This document shows, one piece after another, positions 37,510-50,280 of a stretch of 64,000 nucleotides of DNA. The notes under the pieces were generated by a model. It had not been told where the DNA came from. It searched no databases and saw only the letters and a program-made list of their open reading frames with translations. The stretch is from Phylloscopus collybita (Eukaryota > Chordata > Aves > Passeriformes > Phylloscopidae). The DNA lies in the NCBI GenBank assembly GCA_027886175.1, contig JAJNNQ010000016.1:811001-875000 (forward strand), written 5' to 3'. A program made the translations under genes and the position numbers. Each line of letters starts with the position of its first letter. The stretch's first letter is position 1.

Positions 37510-38206
37510 CTGTGGTGGGTTGGCCCAGGCACCCATACAGCTGCTTCCTCACTCCCTGCTGCAGAGGGATGGGGAGCAAAAAGGGAGAAAAGGGCTGAGA
37601 ATGCTCCAGGGTTGAAATAAAGACAGGGAAATCACTCCCAATTGCTGCCATGGGTAAAGCAAATGCAACTTGGGGAATTCAACTTAATTTATTGCAGATT
37701 AACATAAATATTTAATTACTGGGTAACAAAAAAGACAAACATTAAAACACTTGGGGAATCCATCCCTCCTCCTTTCCCAGCCTCAGCTTCACTGCAGACA
37801 CCTCTCTTCCCCGCCCTGTAAGCACCAGAGGGTGCCCTGGGTCCCTTCAGTGGGGCAGGATGTGATTCCAGGGGTTGGAGTCACTGTGTGTCAGTTTTTC
37901 TGCTGCTCTTGGATTCTGTTTCCCTTGGCTGTGGTGTGGATCCTCCATGGGCTGCTGTCCCTTTGGCAGTGACCTGCTCCAGGGCAGAGCACCTTCCCTT
38001 CTCTTCCTCTGCTTCCTCTTCTTTCCCTGACCTTGTTCTGCCATGCCCTCTGTTGGTGCCTCCTCTTCTGGTGTTCTTGTGTGCCCTTTCCCAAATGTAT
38101 TCCCATGAAAGCACCCAGGCTGGGCTGGGAGGTGCAGCTGTGCCCTTGGTGGAGCTGCTGGAGCAGAGACCCCACTGCCAACACCTGAACACCTGCAGGA
38201 ATACAG
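37510..38206 (-). mobile_element. Endogenous-retrovirus solo LTR, antisense
   Basis: On the + strand it starts TGTGGTGGGTTGGCCC and ends near AATACA, giving the TG...CA ends of an LTR. AATTTATTGCA at about 37688 provides an AATAAA polyadenylation signal on the minus strand, so the element is antisense to ERC1. It resembles a family widespread in bird genomes, also represented at 33045-33440. No gag, pol or env remnants flank it. I could not recognise a target-site duplication, so the exact ends are uncertain. Confidence 0.7.
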
Positions 38207-38436
38207 TTATGGCTAGAACTTGTGTGTTAGTTAAAAATGTTCTGGAAATGTGGAAAAGGAAGTGCTGGGCTAAATATTCCTACTAACTGATGATGAGTAC
38301 TTTATTATTAGAAGCTCATGTTGTCTCCTGCTTTCTTGCAATTTCATGTGAGACTGGATTGCTTCCTCAATCAAACGTGGTTTTGGTGAGCTGCTCAGTG
38401 GCTGAGCTTGTAAATGTTCTATTTCTAAAATACTTC

Positions 38437-38483
38437 AGATGTTTTTTGTCAGATGTTTTCCTGAGTCAGATGTTTTCCTGACT
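38437..38483. repeat. 17-base tandem repeat, about 3 copies
   Basis: CAGATGTTTT-containing units start at 38437, 38450 and 38467. The last two are nearly identical. Confidence 0.65.
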
Positions 38484-41400
38484 TAGAAACATAGGAGTGA
38501 TTTCACTGCAGTCAGTATTGCTGTGATAAAAGCATGGAATAAGGTGATACAGCCAAGCAAATGTGAAAAGGCAGGATTTGGAGCTTTCTGTGAGCAGTTA
38601 ATTGACCAGTCTGGAGCTGAACAAGATTAAAGATTTTCCAAGGGGTGGCATGAGTATACTGCAAAACTGCTCTTCAGTGTCTTGGAGTCTAGATGTTATA
38701 TTCTACAGTAATGGGGACTTTTTTGTAGTTAATTGAATTTTTGAGAGTTTATCAGTATAATTAAAATGAATTGTGTATTACATTTAGCTAGGATGGGCAA
38801 GTTTTTGGTTTAAATTCAGAGATACTTTTGAAGTTTTAAAGGAAAAAAAGTTTCCTTAGTCAGAGTTGAATATCCTGAAAAAGGAACAGTGTACTACAGA
38901 ATATTGTTTTGCTCTTTAAAATTATACTGTAAGAAGAAAAACTTTTTTTAGCAAATATTTTTCAGTTATTATTTTAAGTCTCAGATGTACAGAGAGCTTA
39001 GTTCCTTGTTTAACCCCCTCAGAGGTATATATGATCTCTTAAAAGAAACAGTGGTATTTTACTCACTGAATGTTTCACAGCATTCAAGACACTGATTAAA
39101 ATTGGAAGCTGAAAGTATTTTCTCTTTCATATTTGGAATATTCAGATATCTCTATGGAGATCCATCAGAGCACCCTTGTGGATATACACCTCCCCTTGTC
39201 TAGGTCCTGCTGACTTGCTAATTCTGTATAGCTTTAACTATGACTTCTGCCGTTCAAGTTCTTAAAAATTAAAGATTTATATTGGGTTTATCAGAAACGA
39301 AGAATTCCTGACCTCTTTCTCAATTTATTGTATAAGGACATGAAACTTGAAGAGGAAGAATATTGTGCCAATTTATGCTCAAGGTGTCAAAAAAAGTAAA
39401 TATGTGAGCTTCAAATGCCTGAAGTGTTCAGCAGCTGATTTGCAAAGCAACAATGAAATTTCAGTGTTTGTACAGTCAGAGCAGAGGCTTTTTGAAGGGT
39501 ATTTGTTCCTTAGAGTCTAGGAAATGGATTGATCCCTTAGCCTGATGCTGCTGTTTTTTGGGGAAGGAGTGCTTCTTTCAGCAGCTGCCTCTGTAATTAT
39601 GTTTCATTGCTGTCAAATAATGCTGCATGCTGAAAGTCAATTTGCATTTTTAGCAGACATCCTTTTACCTCTCTGAATATCTTTCTGTGGGAGGCACTCA
39701 TGGTGGTCAAGAGGTAGGATGCAAGTTTTTGTCACAGCTAAATCACAGTGTGTTCCAGAGTATGGCTGAGCCAGAGTCCTCCCCAGGGCTCAATAAATGC
39801 ACCTAACCCCCAGTGAAAATGGACTGTCTCCTTGTGTCAGGGGTCTGTGTTATTTGCACTTCTTACTGTTGATACCAGTACTTTGAACTGCTAAATCTGA
39901 CTGAAAAGTTCATGTTTCTTTCATGTACCCCTTGCTCGACCAACGTGGTGGAAAAGGAGAGCAGAGATTGTGGTAATTACCAAAAATCAACAAAAAATTA
40001 ATGATTAATGGCTAGGTAATTATAGGTGCTTATATTGAAGATTTCAGTGCTAGATAGAGCTTTGTAAATGATACAGATTTCGGAATATCCATGTGAATTT
40101 TAAATAAATATCTGATCTCATTAGTGGTGTGACACTGTAATCCCCATTGCAAAATGAAATGTTAAAGGAAATGTACAGACTTTTCAGTTATTGCTTTCTG
40201 TCTCTGGCAAGTTATAGATAAACTGAGCACATGTTAAAGATTAGCTGCTGATGGGCAAGTGATCAAAAGCTTCCTTTCCTCTTCTGACTTTTGTGTCTCT
40301 AACTCAGACAGCAGGAGAGAAACAGCCATGGGTTGAGTTGTGTGACTTTTGAGTAAGGTCTTTAGGGCATGTCTCTCCCCCGAGTTTGTGTGGTTTGACT
40401 CTGAATGGCATTTCTAATTCATGAACAAATTAAATTTCGTTTGCTTTTTGATGTACAGGCATTTTCCTAGCGTGCCACTGAGTGGTAGTCTGAGTGGTGG
40501 GTTTTTCAGCTGGCACCTGGGATCCCTGGCAGCCTCGGGAGCTGGATGTTCCAGAAGGTCCATAGGCAGGGAAAGTGATGATGCCCTGCTTGGTGTTTGT
40601 AGGTGGGGAGTATGCAGCTGCTGCCATTCAGGCACTAGCTTGCTGGGGTTAGAATTGAAGCCATGAGGGCTTTTTTCCCCCAAAACATAATAAATAATAC
40701 TAAAAAACATCCTGTCAGCCCAGTACTTAATCTCACAGAATCAGCTTGACTCAAAAATACCACAGGCAGTAATTCTTAGTGCTTACAAGTAAATGAGCCC
40801 CAGCAAAGTCCTCGTGTCATATCTGTTGGTGGAAGAAATGGAATATTTCTGAAGCTACTACTTCCTTTACATAAGCTGTGGAAGAAGGAAAGCTTCCTGC
40901 CTCATGGATGAAGTTAGAAAAAATTAAGGTTTTCAGTTTCTGCCTCTGCATAAAATAAAAGGTGTGTGAGATACTACTTGCCTAATAGCAGCACTGAAAA
41001 TTTCATGTGCTTTGGAACACCATTTTCTTATAATTTGAGAAATGTTACTATTATTGTTAATCAGCATGCTTGAAATTTTTGCTTCATATATATATGTGAA
41101 ATTTTTTTAGACATTTATATATAAAGAGAGAGAGATGGAGATAAAGAATTCTTAGAAGGGCTCTCCAGGAAAAGGATGGTGGATGGTGTAAAAAGGCCAT
41201 CTTCCAAAAGGGAAGCACTAACAAATGCCTTGCCTACCTAACAGTACTCACAGCCATTACTGCTGTAATGTGCATTCCCTGCACAGATCAGCTTCCTTCA
41301 GCACCATGTGCCTCAAAACAAATGTTCTGAATTTGGGAAAAACAGTTTTTCTTCAGGATCACAGTGGCAGTGAGAGCCAGACCCTTCTCAGGATGGAGCA

Positions 41401-42198
41401 ATACTTTCTGTGTGTTTTTAATTTCTTACTAAGCAGTTTCTCTCCCTGGTTTATGCAGAGGACATTCACCTTTGATAGGTAAGCAGATGCTTTGAGATGA
41501 GTTTTATCCATTTGCACTCAGTGTGGGCTGAAAGATTTTTTTTTTAGGAAGTCAGGGTTATGAAATGGGTTGTCCTCAGTAGCTGCTGTTAATAGCTGTG
41601 CAGAGCCTGGCCTGCTAAATTTCAAGTTAGTCTGTCATGCCATAATACAAACTCAGTTACTTGCTGTATGAAAACACTTCTTGAAAACCAGTTCGGAAGG
41701 AGAGAAAGGGAGCAGCAAAGTCTTGGGCACATTATATTCATCTGTAACAAGAAGCCTAAAATATTAGTTGAAGGAAAGCAAAAGTCTCTCCTGATTTCTC
41801 TGAAAATTATTTGACTTACCGTATTGAAGCTTGTGTAATTTTCCTTTTGCACTGCCTGATTTAAGGGCAGATACTTTCCTACAGATTCCAACACTGCTGA
41901 TCATTATTCTAGTAAATTAATGATTTTTTTTTTTCTTCCTTTCAGCTCCTCTTGCCTGTAAGGTTGGTTAAACCTGTCTTTTGCTAAGCTGGTTTCTGTT
42001 TCCCATTGCATAGAAGTTGGCTGTGTTCAGGACAGATAAAGAGAAAAGGAAATGGGGTTGCCTGGGGGAGTGCAGAGGCCTTTGCAGAAGTAGGAGAAGG
42101 TGCATTGAAAATGTGGTGCTATTGATCTTGGGTGAAAACTGCAGCATTGTTGTGGTCTGGAAAGCATAAATATTTATTAACTGATATTTTTCCCTAGC

Positions 42199-42217
42199 TT
42201 TTTTTTTTTTTTTTTTT
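42199..42217. repeat. Poly-T tract, 19 bases
   Basis: An uninterrupted T homopolymer in intron 2. Confidence 0.85.
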
Positions 42218-42749
42218 AAAACTTGGAAACTGCTATTTCGAGGTGAACATTTTTGCATGTAGTAACTTTGATCCTTTTGCACTGGTTTGGTTTTGGCCAA
42301 GATAAATTGTGAAAAACACTGAGGTAGAAAACCAGCTGAATCGGAGTACTCAGTATTCTTAGGTTTTGCTGGTTTCATACTCTCTGTCATCTGTGAGGAT
42401 TCTTGTTTTTTTAAGATGAAAGCAGTTTGTATGTAATACAGGTCTGTAGGATAAAACCTCAATTTATTACAATTACCTTGAACAATTCTAGCCAAACAGA
42501 GATGCTCTCTGGTTAATATTATTACATATATGCAGTACCCACAGGCTTTGGAATTCTAGCTTGAATTACTGCATGTGTGTATGAGTGAGACTGAAATTTT
42601 GACTGTCTCTGCATAAATGCTGTCCAACTTGCTTCCTATTTAAACAAACTAAAAGGAAAGTTCTGCTAGTGTATGTCAGGCTTGAAATATATATGAAGTT
42701 GCTAATCCATGGGTTATGGCACAAGGATAAATATTTGGGAGGAGCTGAG

Positions 42750-42835
42750 CTGAGCTGATCGAGTGTTGCTACCAGCCCTGCTTTAAGTGAGAGGTTGGAC
42801 TAGGTTCCAACCAATTTTTAATGGATCTGTAAATT
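42750..42835 (+). mobile_element. Short CR1 3'-end fragment, sense
   Basis: CCCTGCTTTAAGTGAGAGGTTGGACTAG followed closely by TTCCAACCAA (positions 42776-42812) matches the terminal section of CR1, with an internal deletion of the usual GATGATCTCCAGAGG part. It is very short, hence the moderate confidence. Confidence 0.45.
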
Positions 42836-43300
42836 GTAACAGAAATGTGGTGCATGTCTCAAGCACATAGCTGGCATGGTACCTTCAGGGGCACAGGGCT
42901 GAGCAACAGCTTGCATTGCATAGACTTGGTTTTTATGCTGTTCAGCTGGTTTTAAGTCATTCTTTCTCTTTGCTTTCATTTGTCTGTCTCATTTCCTGAA
43001 GCTGACTTATTTTAAATGGCATCCATTATGCTCCTGCCCAGCAGGAGTGCCAAATACTTATGTTTTCTTGGAGGACCAGATCCCCGAGGAAATATTTGGT
43101 TTACGAAGACTTCCAGCCCAATGCCTTTCAAGTAAGGGAGGGGAGACTACTTAATTATTTTCTGGACACATCCATCAGCTTTGGCCTTGAATCAGAGTCA
43201 TCTTTAATGTTTGAGATCTGCCTAAACATTCAACTCGTGATCCCTGCTGCAGCTCATAGGCACTGAGTCCATCCAGCATGAAGTGTATATAACTGGTTAC

Positions 43301-43530
43301 GGCGCCAGGGAGACGAGGCAGGGAGTGCATCAGTGAGGCTGCGTGGTGCTCTTGCAGGCAAGAGACCGGGCAAGAGACCACACCTTTATTTTTTGACTCC
43401 TTTCGTACATTTTACAAGTTGCCCACCCCAGAGGTGGGACCCTTGGGAACCACTGGTCATTTTCCAGAGACCATCATCGAAGCCCCTCCTCTGGGAACAA
43501 ATGTGGGAGCTTTGATGGTTTACAGAAGAT
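43301..43530 (-). mobile_element. Endogenous-retrovirus LTR fragment with possible primer-binding site, antisense
   Basis: Read on the minus strand, an AATAAA (at 43385-43390) is followed by a region of about 75 bases like R/U5, then TGGCGCC (43307-43301). TGGCGCC is the usual start of a lysine-tRNA primer-binding site next to a retroviral 5' LTR. U3-like sequence would extend to the right of 43390 for an unknown distance. No viral coding region is recognisable. It may therefore be the remains of a 5' LTR plus a few leader bases. Confidence 0.4.
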
Positions 43531-46500
43531 GACCTTGTGCATCAACACTGTGCCTGGGAATAGAATTTCCCCAAACCAAAACAAGCAGGCACGAAAGCAT
43601 GGCAACAAGTGTAGTCCTTTGGCAGTCTCTCCATATGGTTCTGTTTCCAAGACTTGCTTCAGGGCATCAAGGGAGGAGCCTTCCATCTTGAAAGCCTTCA
43701 GCTCCCTCCTGTACGTGAGCAGGCCCAAGAGGTGCATCAGAGAACAATAATCTCTGTGTCTACATTAGCTTTCCCAGCTGAGTTGATGACTTTGTTAAAT
43801 GACTGAGACCATTTTTCTTCTGCCCTAGACTTGGGAGATGCCTGTACCCCTTACAGCAGATTAGACTGCTTGGTGGCTTGGTTGTGACAAGTGATGGCTG
43901 CACTCCAGTTACATCAGAGCCTGTGCAGAGCCCTTCCTGCTGCTCCTCCTTAGTGCTCTGGCCTGTTCCACAGCTTTTCCTTAAATTGCCTGCTTTACCT
44001 GATGATGTTGGATGGAGCTGCCATTCTTTTCCTGTGACATTTTTTTTAATTGTTACTTCCATACAACCTTGAGTGGGATCAGTGTGTTTAAATTTTGATA
44101 TGGAGGCAAAATTCCTTTTTTTCACATCTGTCCTTGAATTACTTGGTTGCAGTACTGAGATTAGAGGGAGCTCACCAGGTTTTACATGTCTGACCAGTGT
44201 GAACCAAAGGACTCGGGAAGGATGGATGGATAAGACTTTCTTCTAGGATTATTCTGTGCAGAACTGTAAAACATATGAAGCTCTTCGGACCTATTTATAT
44301 TTACTTTCAACTGGATCAATTCAAAGCACTCCTGGGTGATTCCCCTGCCCAGAAAGCTCCTCATAAATAAGCCCAAGCTGAAGGCTTGCTCTCATGAAGA
44401 GTTTTACTGAGCCTACTGCATAGAGGAGCCCACCATGTCTCATACTTTAGCTTCTTATTGGGTGGATATTGGGGTTTACCTGAATGTCATCCTTTGATGA
44501 TGGTTATATGCAGGCTGCCAGTTACACACAGGCACTTGCTCAGTTTGTGTTCTCTCTCTGGCATGTTTTGAGTGTTCTTTGGGAAGTATATGACTCATTT
44601 TGCCTCAGTCTCTGTCCCCTTCAGCAGTCACTTTGGGTTAGTCATGTTCCTGGCTGAAATGCCTTTATCTTGAATTTCTGTCTGCAGGATACCAAGAGTC
44701 ATTAATGTAACATCCTGCTTCTTTCTTAGCCTCCCTTTTAATGAACCCCTCCTGTCAGCTGCAGGAGAACCAGACAGGCAGACTCACACTGGACATCTGG
44801 TCAGAGGAGACCACGTTTTACTGCTCTCCAAGGTCAGGGTTCAGGCCATGCTACTCGGGACTCTTGGTCTGCTCAAGTCTGCATAAATGTTCCCAAAGTA
44901 CAGGGAGTTCAGAAAACATATGGATTTCTCTTCCTGCAAGATGTCAATTGCAGGTGATGACTTAACATGACCAAAGCAGTTTCAGTAAATAAAGAGACTT
45001 TAAAGTTTCCCCTCTCACAGCACTTGGAGGTTCACCTGTTCCTGGCTTAGCTGGGATTAGAACCAGTGGCCAGCACTCTGCTTGCAGGGAACACTGGTAA
45101 TCCTTGTTGTACATTTGAGTTGCTGTATCATGACTAAGGCCTCCAGGATGCAGGGTTTTTTGCCTTTTGTTTCTTTTTGTTGTTGGGATTTTTTTTTTTC
45201 CATTTGTCATTTAAGAAGGACCTGAGATCAGCCTCTTTGGAATCCAGGAGAACAACATTGGTTCTCGTGCACCACAGCCAGTCTGTTTTCAGGGCTGCCT
45301 GGGGTTTCTGTTCTGTTGTGCTGCCCAGCTGTCTGCTGCACGTGGGGTTGTGCAGAATGTAATGCAGGGTGTGCCTGATGTGGTTGCAGCTACACTGGCA
45401 TGACTGAGATACTCATGGATTTGGAACCTTCATCTCTCCATGCAGATGTGTCTTGACTATTGCTTTTATGAACAGCTTTCCTTTTCAGGAACTTGGAGTG
45501 CAGGAGATATGTCCAAAGGTAGAAAATCTGTATCTCATAATGTGTTTACTTGAGATTATAGTAGGATTGTCTCAGAATTCTAGAGAGCCTCCTTCTTTCT
45601 TCTTTATGAGCTACAGGAAAGCTTACATGGGTGTAACATGAAGTGGCAAGGTTTGCTTTGAGTTTCTAGGGGGGCTGTTGCTTTTCAGAAAGTCCCTCTG
45701 TATGATTTCAAAGTTAATCTCAAGGTTAACTTTGGTTCTTTCAACAACCATTTTAGGACTTCCGTTTTCTTTCATTCTTGTGTCCAAGTGTTCTTTCACA
45801 GTGTTTCTAACCAGTGCTTAGGAAATTTCAGTGGCTATTAGGTTGTGCTGTGCCTTGTGCTGAAGAGCCTTCATGGTTCCCACTGCTGGTTGGACTTTTC
45901 TTCCAACGCTTCACCTTGTGTGTGCATGTTCTGTGAGGGTGCTCAGAGCAGTGTGCTAAGGGCTGAGCATACTTCAGTGCCCACACAAAACACTCTGTTG
46001 TTCACCAGTTTGTTACAGCCTTAAGTGAGGAATGATCTGTAACTAAGCTACCTCTAAGACTCACTTCACAAATCCTTTGTTAAAAGTAAATAAATGGTGT
46101 GACTGAACATGAAATAACACCGTTATAAATGGCTTATGAAAGAGCAGTGCAGAGAATTAGAAGAGAAGCCTCCTTAATCTATTTATGCCCAAACTGAATC
46201 TCAAAGCATTTCTACCCCACATGTCCTTTGCAGGAGATGCAGCTGGTACACTGAAGATCTGCCTCTAGGGGACATGTGCTGCTTTGGGTGGTTTGTCTCT
46301 GCATTCCCCATGCTCAGTTTGTGTGCACTAAGGAGAAATTCATCCTGGTGTAGCATTAGTTTTTATAATTGAGAGCCTTCTTGAAGTCTTCTGTGCTGTC
46401 CAGACAGATTGAAATTTTCCTGTTGCTGATTCTTTCATTCAGAAATTTAATTAGAGCGTCTAAAGAAGTTCTGCTCTAACTAAAATAAGCACCATTCATC

Positions 46501-46815
46501 TTCCTGAGGACGTAAGTGCCGCGTTTTAGACCAGATGTTGTCTCTTGTTCTGGCTTGGTTGATCAACTCATTGACTCAGGAAGAGTCCTACATGCATTTT
46601 TGAGATTTAGCACCTGATAAATGTCTCCATGTCCTGAACTTTTAAAAAATTTAATCTCTTCGTTAGCAAATGTATTTGGTACAAATATCTAAATTGTGCT
46701 AAATGAATGTAGCTGATTACTAACGCTTAATTACTATCCAGATGGATTGCAGTTATGAAACACCAACAGGATTGGAGTAAATAAGTAACCTTTGATATTT
46801 GTCTTCTTTAGAATT
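43531..46815. other. Intron 2 segment without recognised features
   Basis: Unique-looking DNA. Part of the left end may belong to the U3 of the neighbouring LTR fragment. No gene was seen. Confidence 0.5.
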
Positions 46816-46824
46816 TGTGGTCAT

Positions 46825-47055
46825 GAACTAAAAGACAAGAAGTTGCACCTCAACATGAGGAAGAATTCATTGCATTGCGGGTGGCAGAGCGCTGGCATGG
46901 TTGTGGAGACTCCCTCTCTGGAGACATGCCTGGCTGTGTCCCTGTGCCACCTGCTCTCACCCCTGTCACCCTGCCTTGGCAGGGCTGTTGGAATGGATCA
47001 TCTCCAGAGGTCTCTTCCAGCCCTGGCTGTCCTGTGCTTCTGTCTTGTGCCAGAA
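46825..47055 (+). mobile_element. CR1 LINE 3' end, sense
   Basis: The block CACCTCAACATGAGGAAGAA (46847-46866) is followed by GGTTGTGGAGACTCCCTCTCTGGAGACAT-type sequence, TTGGCAGGGCTGTTGGAATGG, ATCTCCAGAGGTCTCTTCCA and a decayed terminal repeat. All are standard avian CR1 3' words in the correct order. Only about 230 bases remain. Confidence 0.9.
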
Positions 47056-48345
47056 GTCAGTGGTGGAAGCACCTCAGGAGACAAGTGCTGACAGTACACT
47101 GACAGTTTGAGCTTAAGGCATCCTTTTGTTTATCTGTCCCCAGGAGGGCTGTATTAATAGCTGTAAGCTCAGCAGACTGGACTGGAGAAATTAAGGCACC
47201 TGAGGACTGATCCTCTTCTGCCCTCTACCTTGCTCCTTCAGTGTCCAGTTGAACTTTGTACATCCCTGAAGACTGAAACCCAGGTAGCTGAGTTGCACTT
47301 TTTATGAAGGAATTTTCTTTGCTTCTATCAAAATATCACGTTTATCCTTACCAGAGCTGAATGAGCTATCTTTTAATGAGTTTCATCATATTTATATATA
47401 AACTTGATCTTTTTAAAAACATGCCTTTTAAAATTTTTTCCCCAGTAGGGACATTCTGGGTTTGACAGTTTGTCTTCAGAGTCAGTTTTTCTGGGTCACT
47501 GGGTTGTGTTGTAATAGAGCAGAGGGAGAAATGTGTAGTTTGGGGACAAACACTATCTGTAGCATTTCAGAAAAACTCTCTTTTGGGAGACCCACAGAGC
47601 TGCAAGTACTCTTTCGTTCACACATTTGTTAAGCATGACACTAATGGAAGCGTCCAGGCAGCAGGAAAGCTGAACTGCCCACAGTCTTAGGGCTTTCTGG
47701 TAATCCATGGAATACACAGGTACTGCATGCAGCCACCTGCAGTGTGCCGATACACGTGGACAATCATTTAAAGAAAACAGGAACTCGGAGTGGAGAGTAT
47801 CTGCAATGTTCATTCTGTGTTTGTTACCTCCTGTACTTGCTATTTTTATGGAGCTCTAATTCTTACAGTCTCCCTTTAAAACAGGGATATCCACATGATT
47901 GAGGGGAAGGTGGTGACTGGGAGGAGCGTGGAGGCTCTTCATGAACAAGTGGTGGAAATGGAGCAGTGGGAGGTTCCCTTGGGGTTAGCAGTGTCTGCCT
48001 TGAGTGCTTCAGACAGTGCTGCCATGCAAAGCGTGGCTAAGAGGGGTTAGTCATCTCCTGAACTTCACACACACAGCTGTGAGGCAAGGAGAACAAGAAA
48101 GTTCCCGCTACTAGGAAGAGGGTGTAGCTATTCAATAAAGACTTTAGTGTTGGTACAGTCTTCCTGGCAAGGAGAGGCACAGTATTTTAGGCTTTGTTTC
48201 TTCTCTGACAAAGCAGAGTCAGGCAGAGAAGTACTGAACTCGTGGTGTCTTTACCATGGGACCCTCACGGGAGTTCAGCTTTGAGAACTGAGCTGTTTCT
48301 TCCCTTGAACTGCCTGGGGACAGTTTCCCTACATCATTCTCCTGC
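47056..48345. other. Intron 2 segment with a weak LTR-like patch
   Basis: Mostly unique. At about 48125-48275 an AATAAA (sense) is followed by text reminiscent of an avian retroviral R/U5 end (GGGACCCTCACGGGA). That resemblance alone is not enough for a call. Confidence 0.4.
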
Positions 48346-48349
48346 TGGG

Positions 48350-48620
48350 GGCTGCTCTCCTGCTGGGTACCAGGGTTATTACCTGGCTGAGGAAGCTGAG
48401 GGCTGCTCTCCTGCTGGGTACCAGGGTTATTACCTGGCTGGGAAGCTGGGGGCTGCTCTCCTGCTGGGTACCAGGGTTATTACCTGGCTGGGAAGCTGGG
48501 GGCTGCTCTCCTGCTGGGTACCAGGGTTATTACCTGGCTGGGAAGCTGGGGGCTGCTCTCCTGCTGGGTACCAGGGTTATTACCTGGCTGGGAAGCTGGG
48601 GGCTGCTCTCCTGGTGGGCA
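48350..48620. repeat. 50-bp minisatellite, about 5.4 copies
   Basis: Unit starts lie at 48350, 48401, 48451, 48501 and 48551, with a partial copy at 48601. The first unit is 51 bases and slightly diverged. The next four appear identical, and the partial sixth drifts after CTCCTG. Each unit contains GGTACC and reads GGCTGCTCTCCTGCTGGGTA at its start. Since 50 is not a multiple of 3, the long open frame across it cycles through frames and is not a gene. Confidence 0.95.
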
Positions 48621-50275
48621 CAGGAGCTGCAGCACAGGAGCTCTTGGCCTGAGCAGAGCTGGGTGAGTCGCTGGCAGTGCCAGCAGCAGAGAGGCACAGG
48701 AAGGTTATTGTGTGTGCCCCTGCCTGGTGACAGCAGTGACTCAGGGCCACTGCTGCTGCTAGGAGAGTGATGCACACAGATTTGCAGGGTTAAACTCGTC
48801 CTCCAGAGAAATTGTCCAATTTTCCAGCAAGGCTATCAGCCTGTCTTCTGGGCAAATTAAGATACTTGAGTGTCTTTAGTGTCTAGGCGCCGTCGTGTCC
48901 AAGTGTTGTTCGTTATTATATCAGGAATGCACAGATTTGTTTCAAGGAAATTATTTTCTGGAAGACAACTCAGATAGAAACCTCATATTAGCAACAGCCT
49001 TGACCTATTGTATTTTCTTTAAAACAGATACTAGAGGTTGTCACAGAGTTGTACCAGTCCTGTTTGTGCTACCACAGTGCAGCTTTTTCAGGGTACAGTT
49101 AAATATCCTGATTATCCATATGGCAATACCTACCCCTTTTTTGGAGGCAAGAGATGTCTCCAAGGAGAAGCTGATGACCACAGCGGGGCTTGTGGAGAAG
49201 TAAAACATTAGAAAAAGGACATAAGCAGCAATTTTCAAGCTGAGAACAGAATAAGGAATTTTGCTCTGAGTAATGTTGCTCAGTTTCAGCAGGAGATAAA
49301 CCTGGCTGGCAGCTGTAGGTAAGGGGGGATGTTATGCCTCCTGTGAGCCAGAGTTGTCTGTGGGATAGTGAGCAGAGCTGTGGGTGTGGAAGGGGACAAA
49401 TACAATATACAGTAAACCAGTAGTGAATTCTAAAAATTATAGGCTAGATAAAAGAGTATTTTTAAAATACCTAACCAGTATTAATGCACTGTAGTTGTTA
49501 TTTGCTGCTTTACAGTTTTGGAGATTTAATACAAAAGGTGCAAAGCCTAAAGAGGGCCAGGTGTGCTCTGAGAGCTGTTTATCAGCTGGTAGAGTTAGCA
49601 CCTCTCTGTAGAAATCTTGTGCTCAGACTTTTAGACCATGACAATGGTAGTGCTTGCTTGAAAAAAAAGCATTTTTTTTTCATTATTTATTGCTCTCAAT
49701 CCTTTTCTGCTGGAACAATTTGATTCACTGTTTATGTTGTGGTTGTGTTTCAGGGCTGGTGGTGCAGTATTCTGGTTATCCCAGCACATACATACACATG
49801 GCAGTTGCTGTCCAAAGGATTCGAGGGAAGCAATGGTTAGAACGTGACAGGATGGTGATTTTGGACTCAAAGAAATGCAATTGCATGATTTGCTTGGCTG
49901 TTCTCCAGAGCTTTTTAAAAAATTATTTTAATCTTGACCAAGGAAAGATGCAATTTTTTAATGTTTTCAGTCTCTTTTGTATATTCTCTTCTGACAGTAG
50001 CTGAGGTTTGAGTTCATAAATCACTAGCTCAAGTAGTGATTTACTTCTTTAAAAATGCTTTTTCCCACCCATTCTGTATAAGATTTTAAATAATTTAATA
50101 ACTAGCTGGTTTTTTCAACTGCTTTTAATTCAATTAAAACAGGTGAATTGCCATCTTTATTTCTTGAACTGCTTGTGGTATTTTAATCAAAAGGAACTGC
50201 TCAGTCCTTTTCTGGTAAAAATGACCAAAGCATGGGGTTTTATTTTTAGCACAATATATCATGACACCAAGTGTC
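48621..50275. other. Intron 2 segment without recognised features
   Basis: GC-rich for the first 150 bases, then AT-rich unique DNA. No gene or named repeat was seen. Confidence 0.5.
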
Positions 50276-50280
50276 CTTTT

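Larger units (their letters stand above)
38207..42745. other. Intron 2 segment, mostly unique
   Basis: It includes a 17-base motif (CAGATGTTTTCCTGA) repeated about three times at 38437-38483, a short TA run followed by a GA run (41085-41135), and a T-run at 42199-42217. No gene was recognised. Confidence 0.5.

Noticed and set aside
37500..38215. Target-site duplication around the LTR at 37510
   Set aside because: Flanking bases show no convincing 4-6-base match, so exact insertion ends cannot be claimed.
41968..42495. 175-codon minus-strand open frame in intron 2
   Set aside because: Low-complexity Lys run from the T-tract at 42199 and no family resemblance; chance frame.
48242..48652. 136-codon open frame with repetitive protein
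   Set aside because: It reads through the 50-bp minisatellite, whose unit length shifts the frame each copy.
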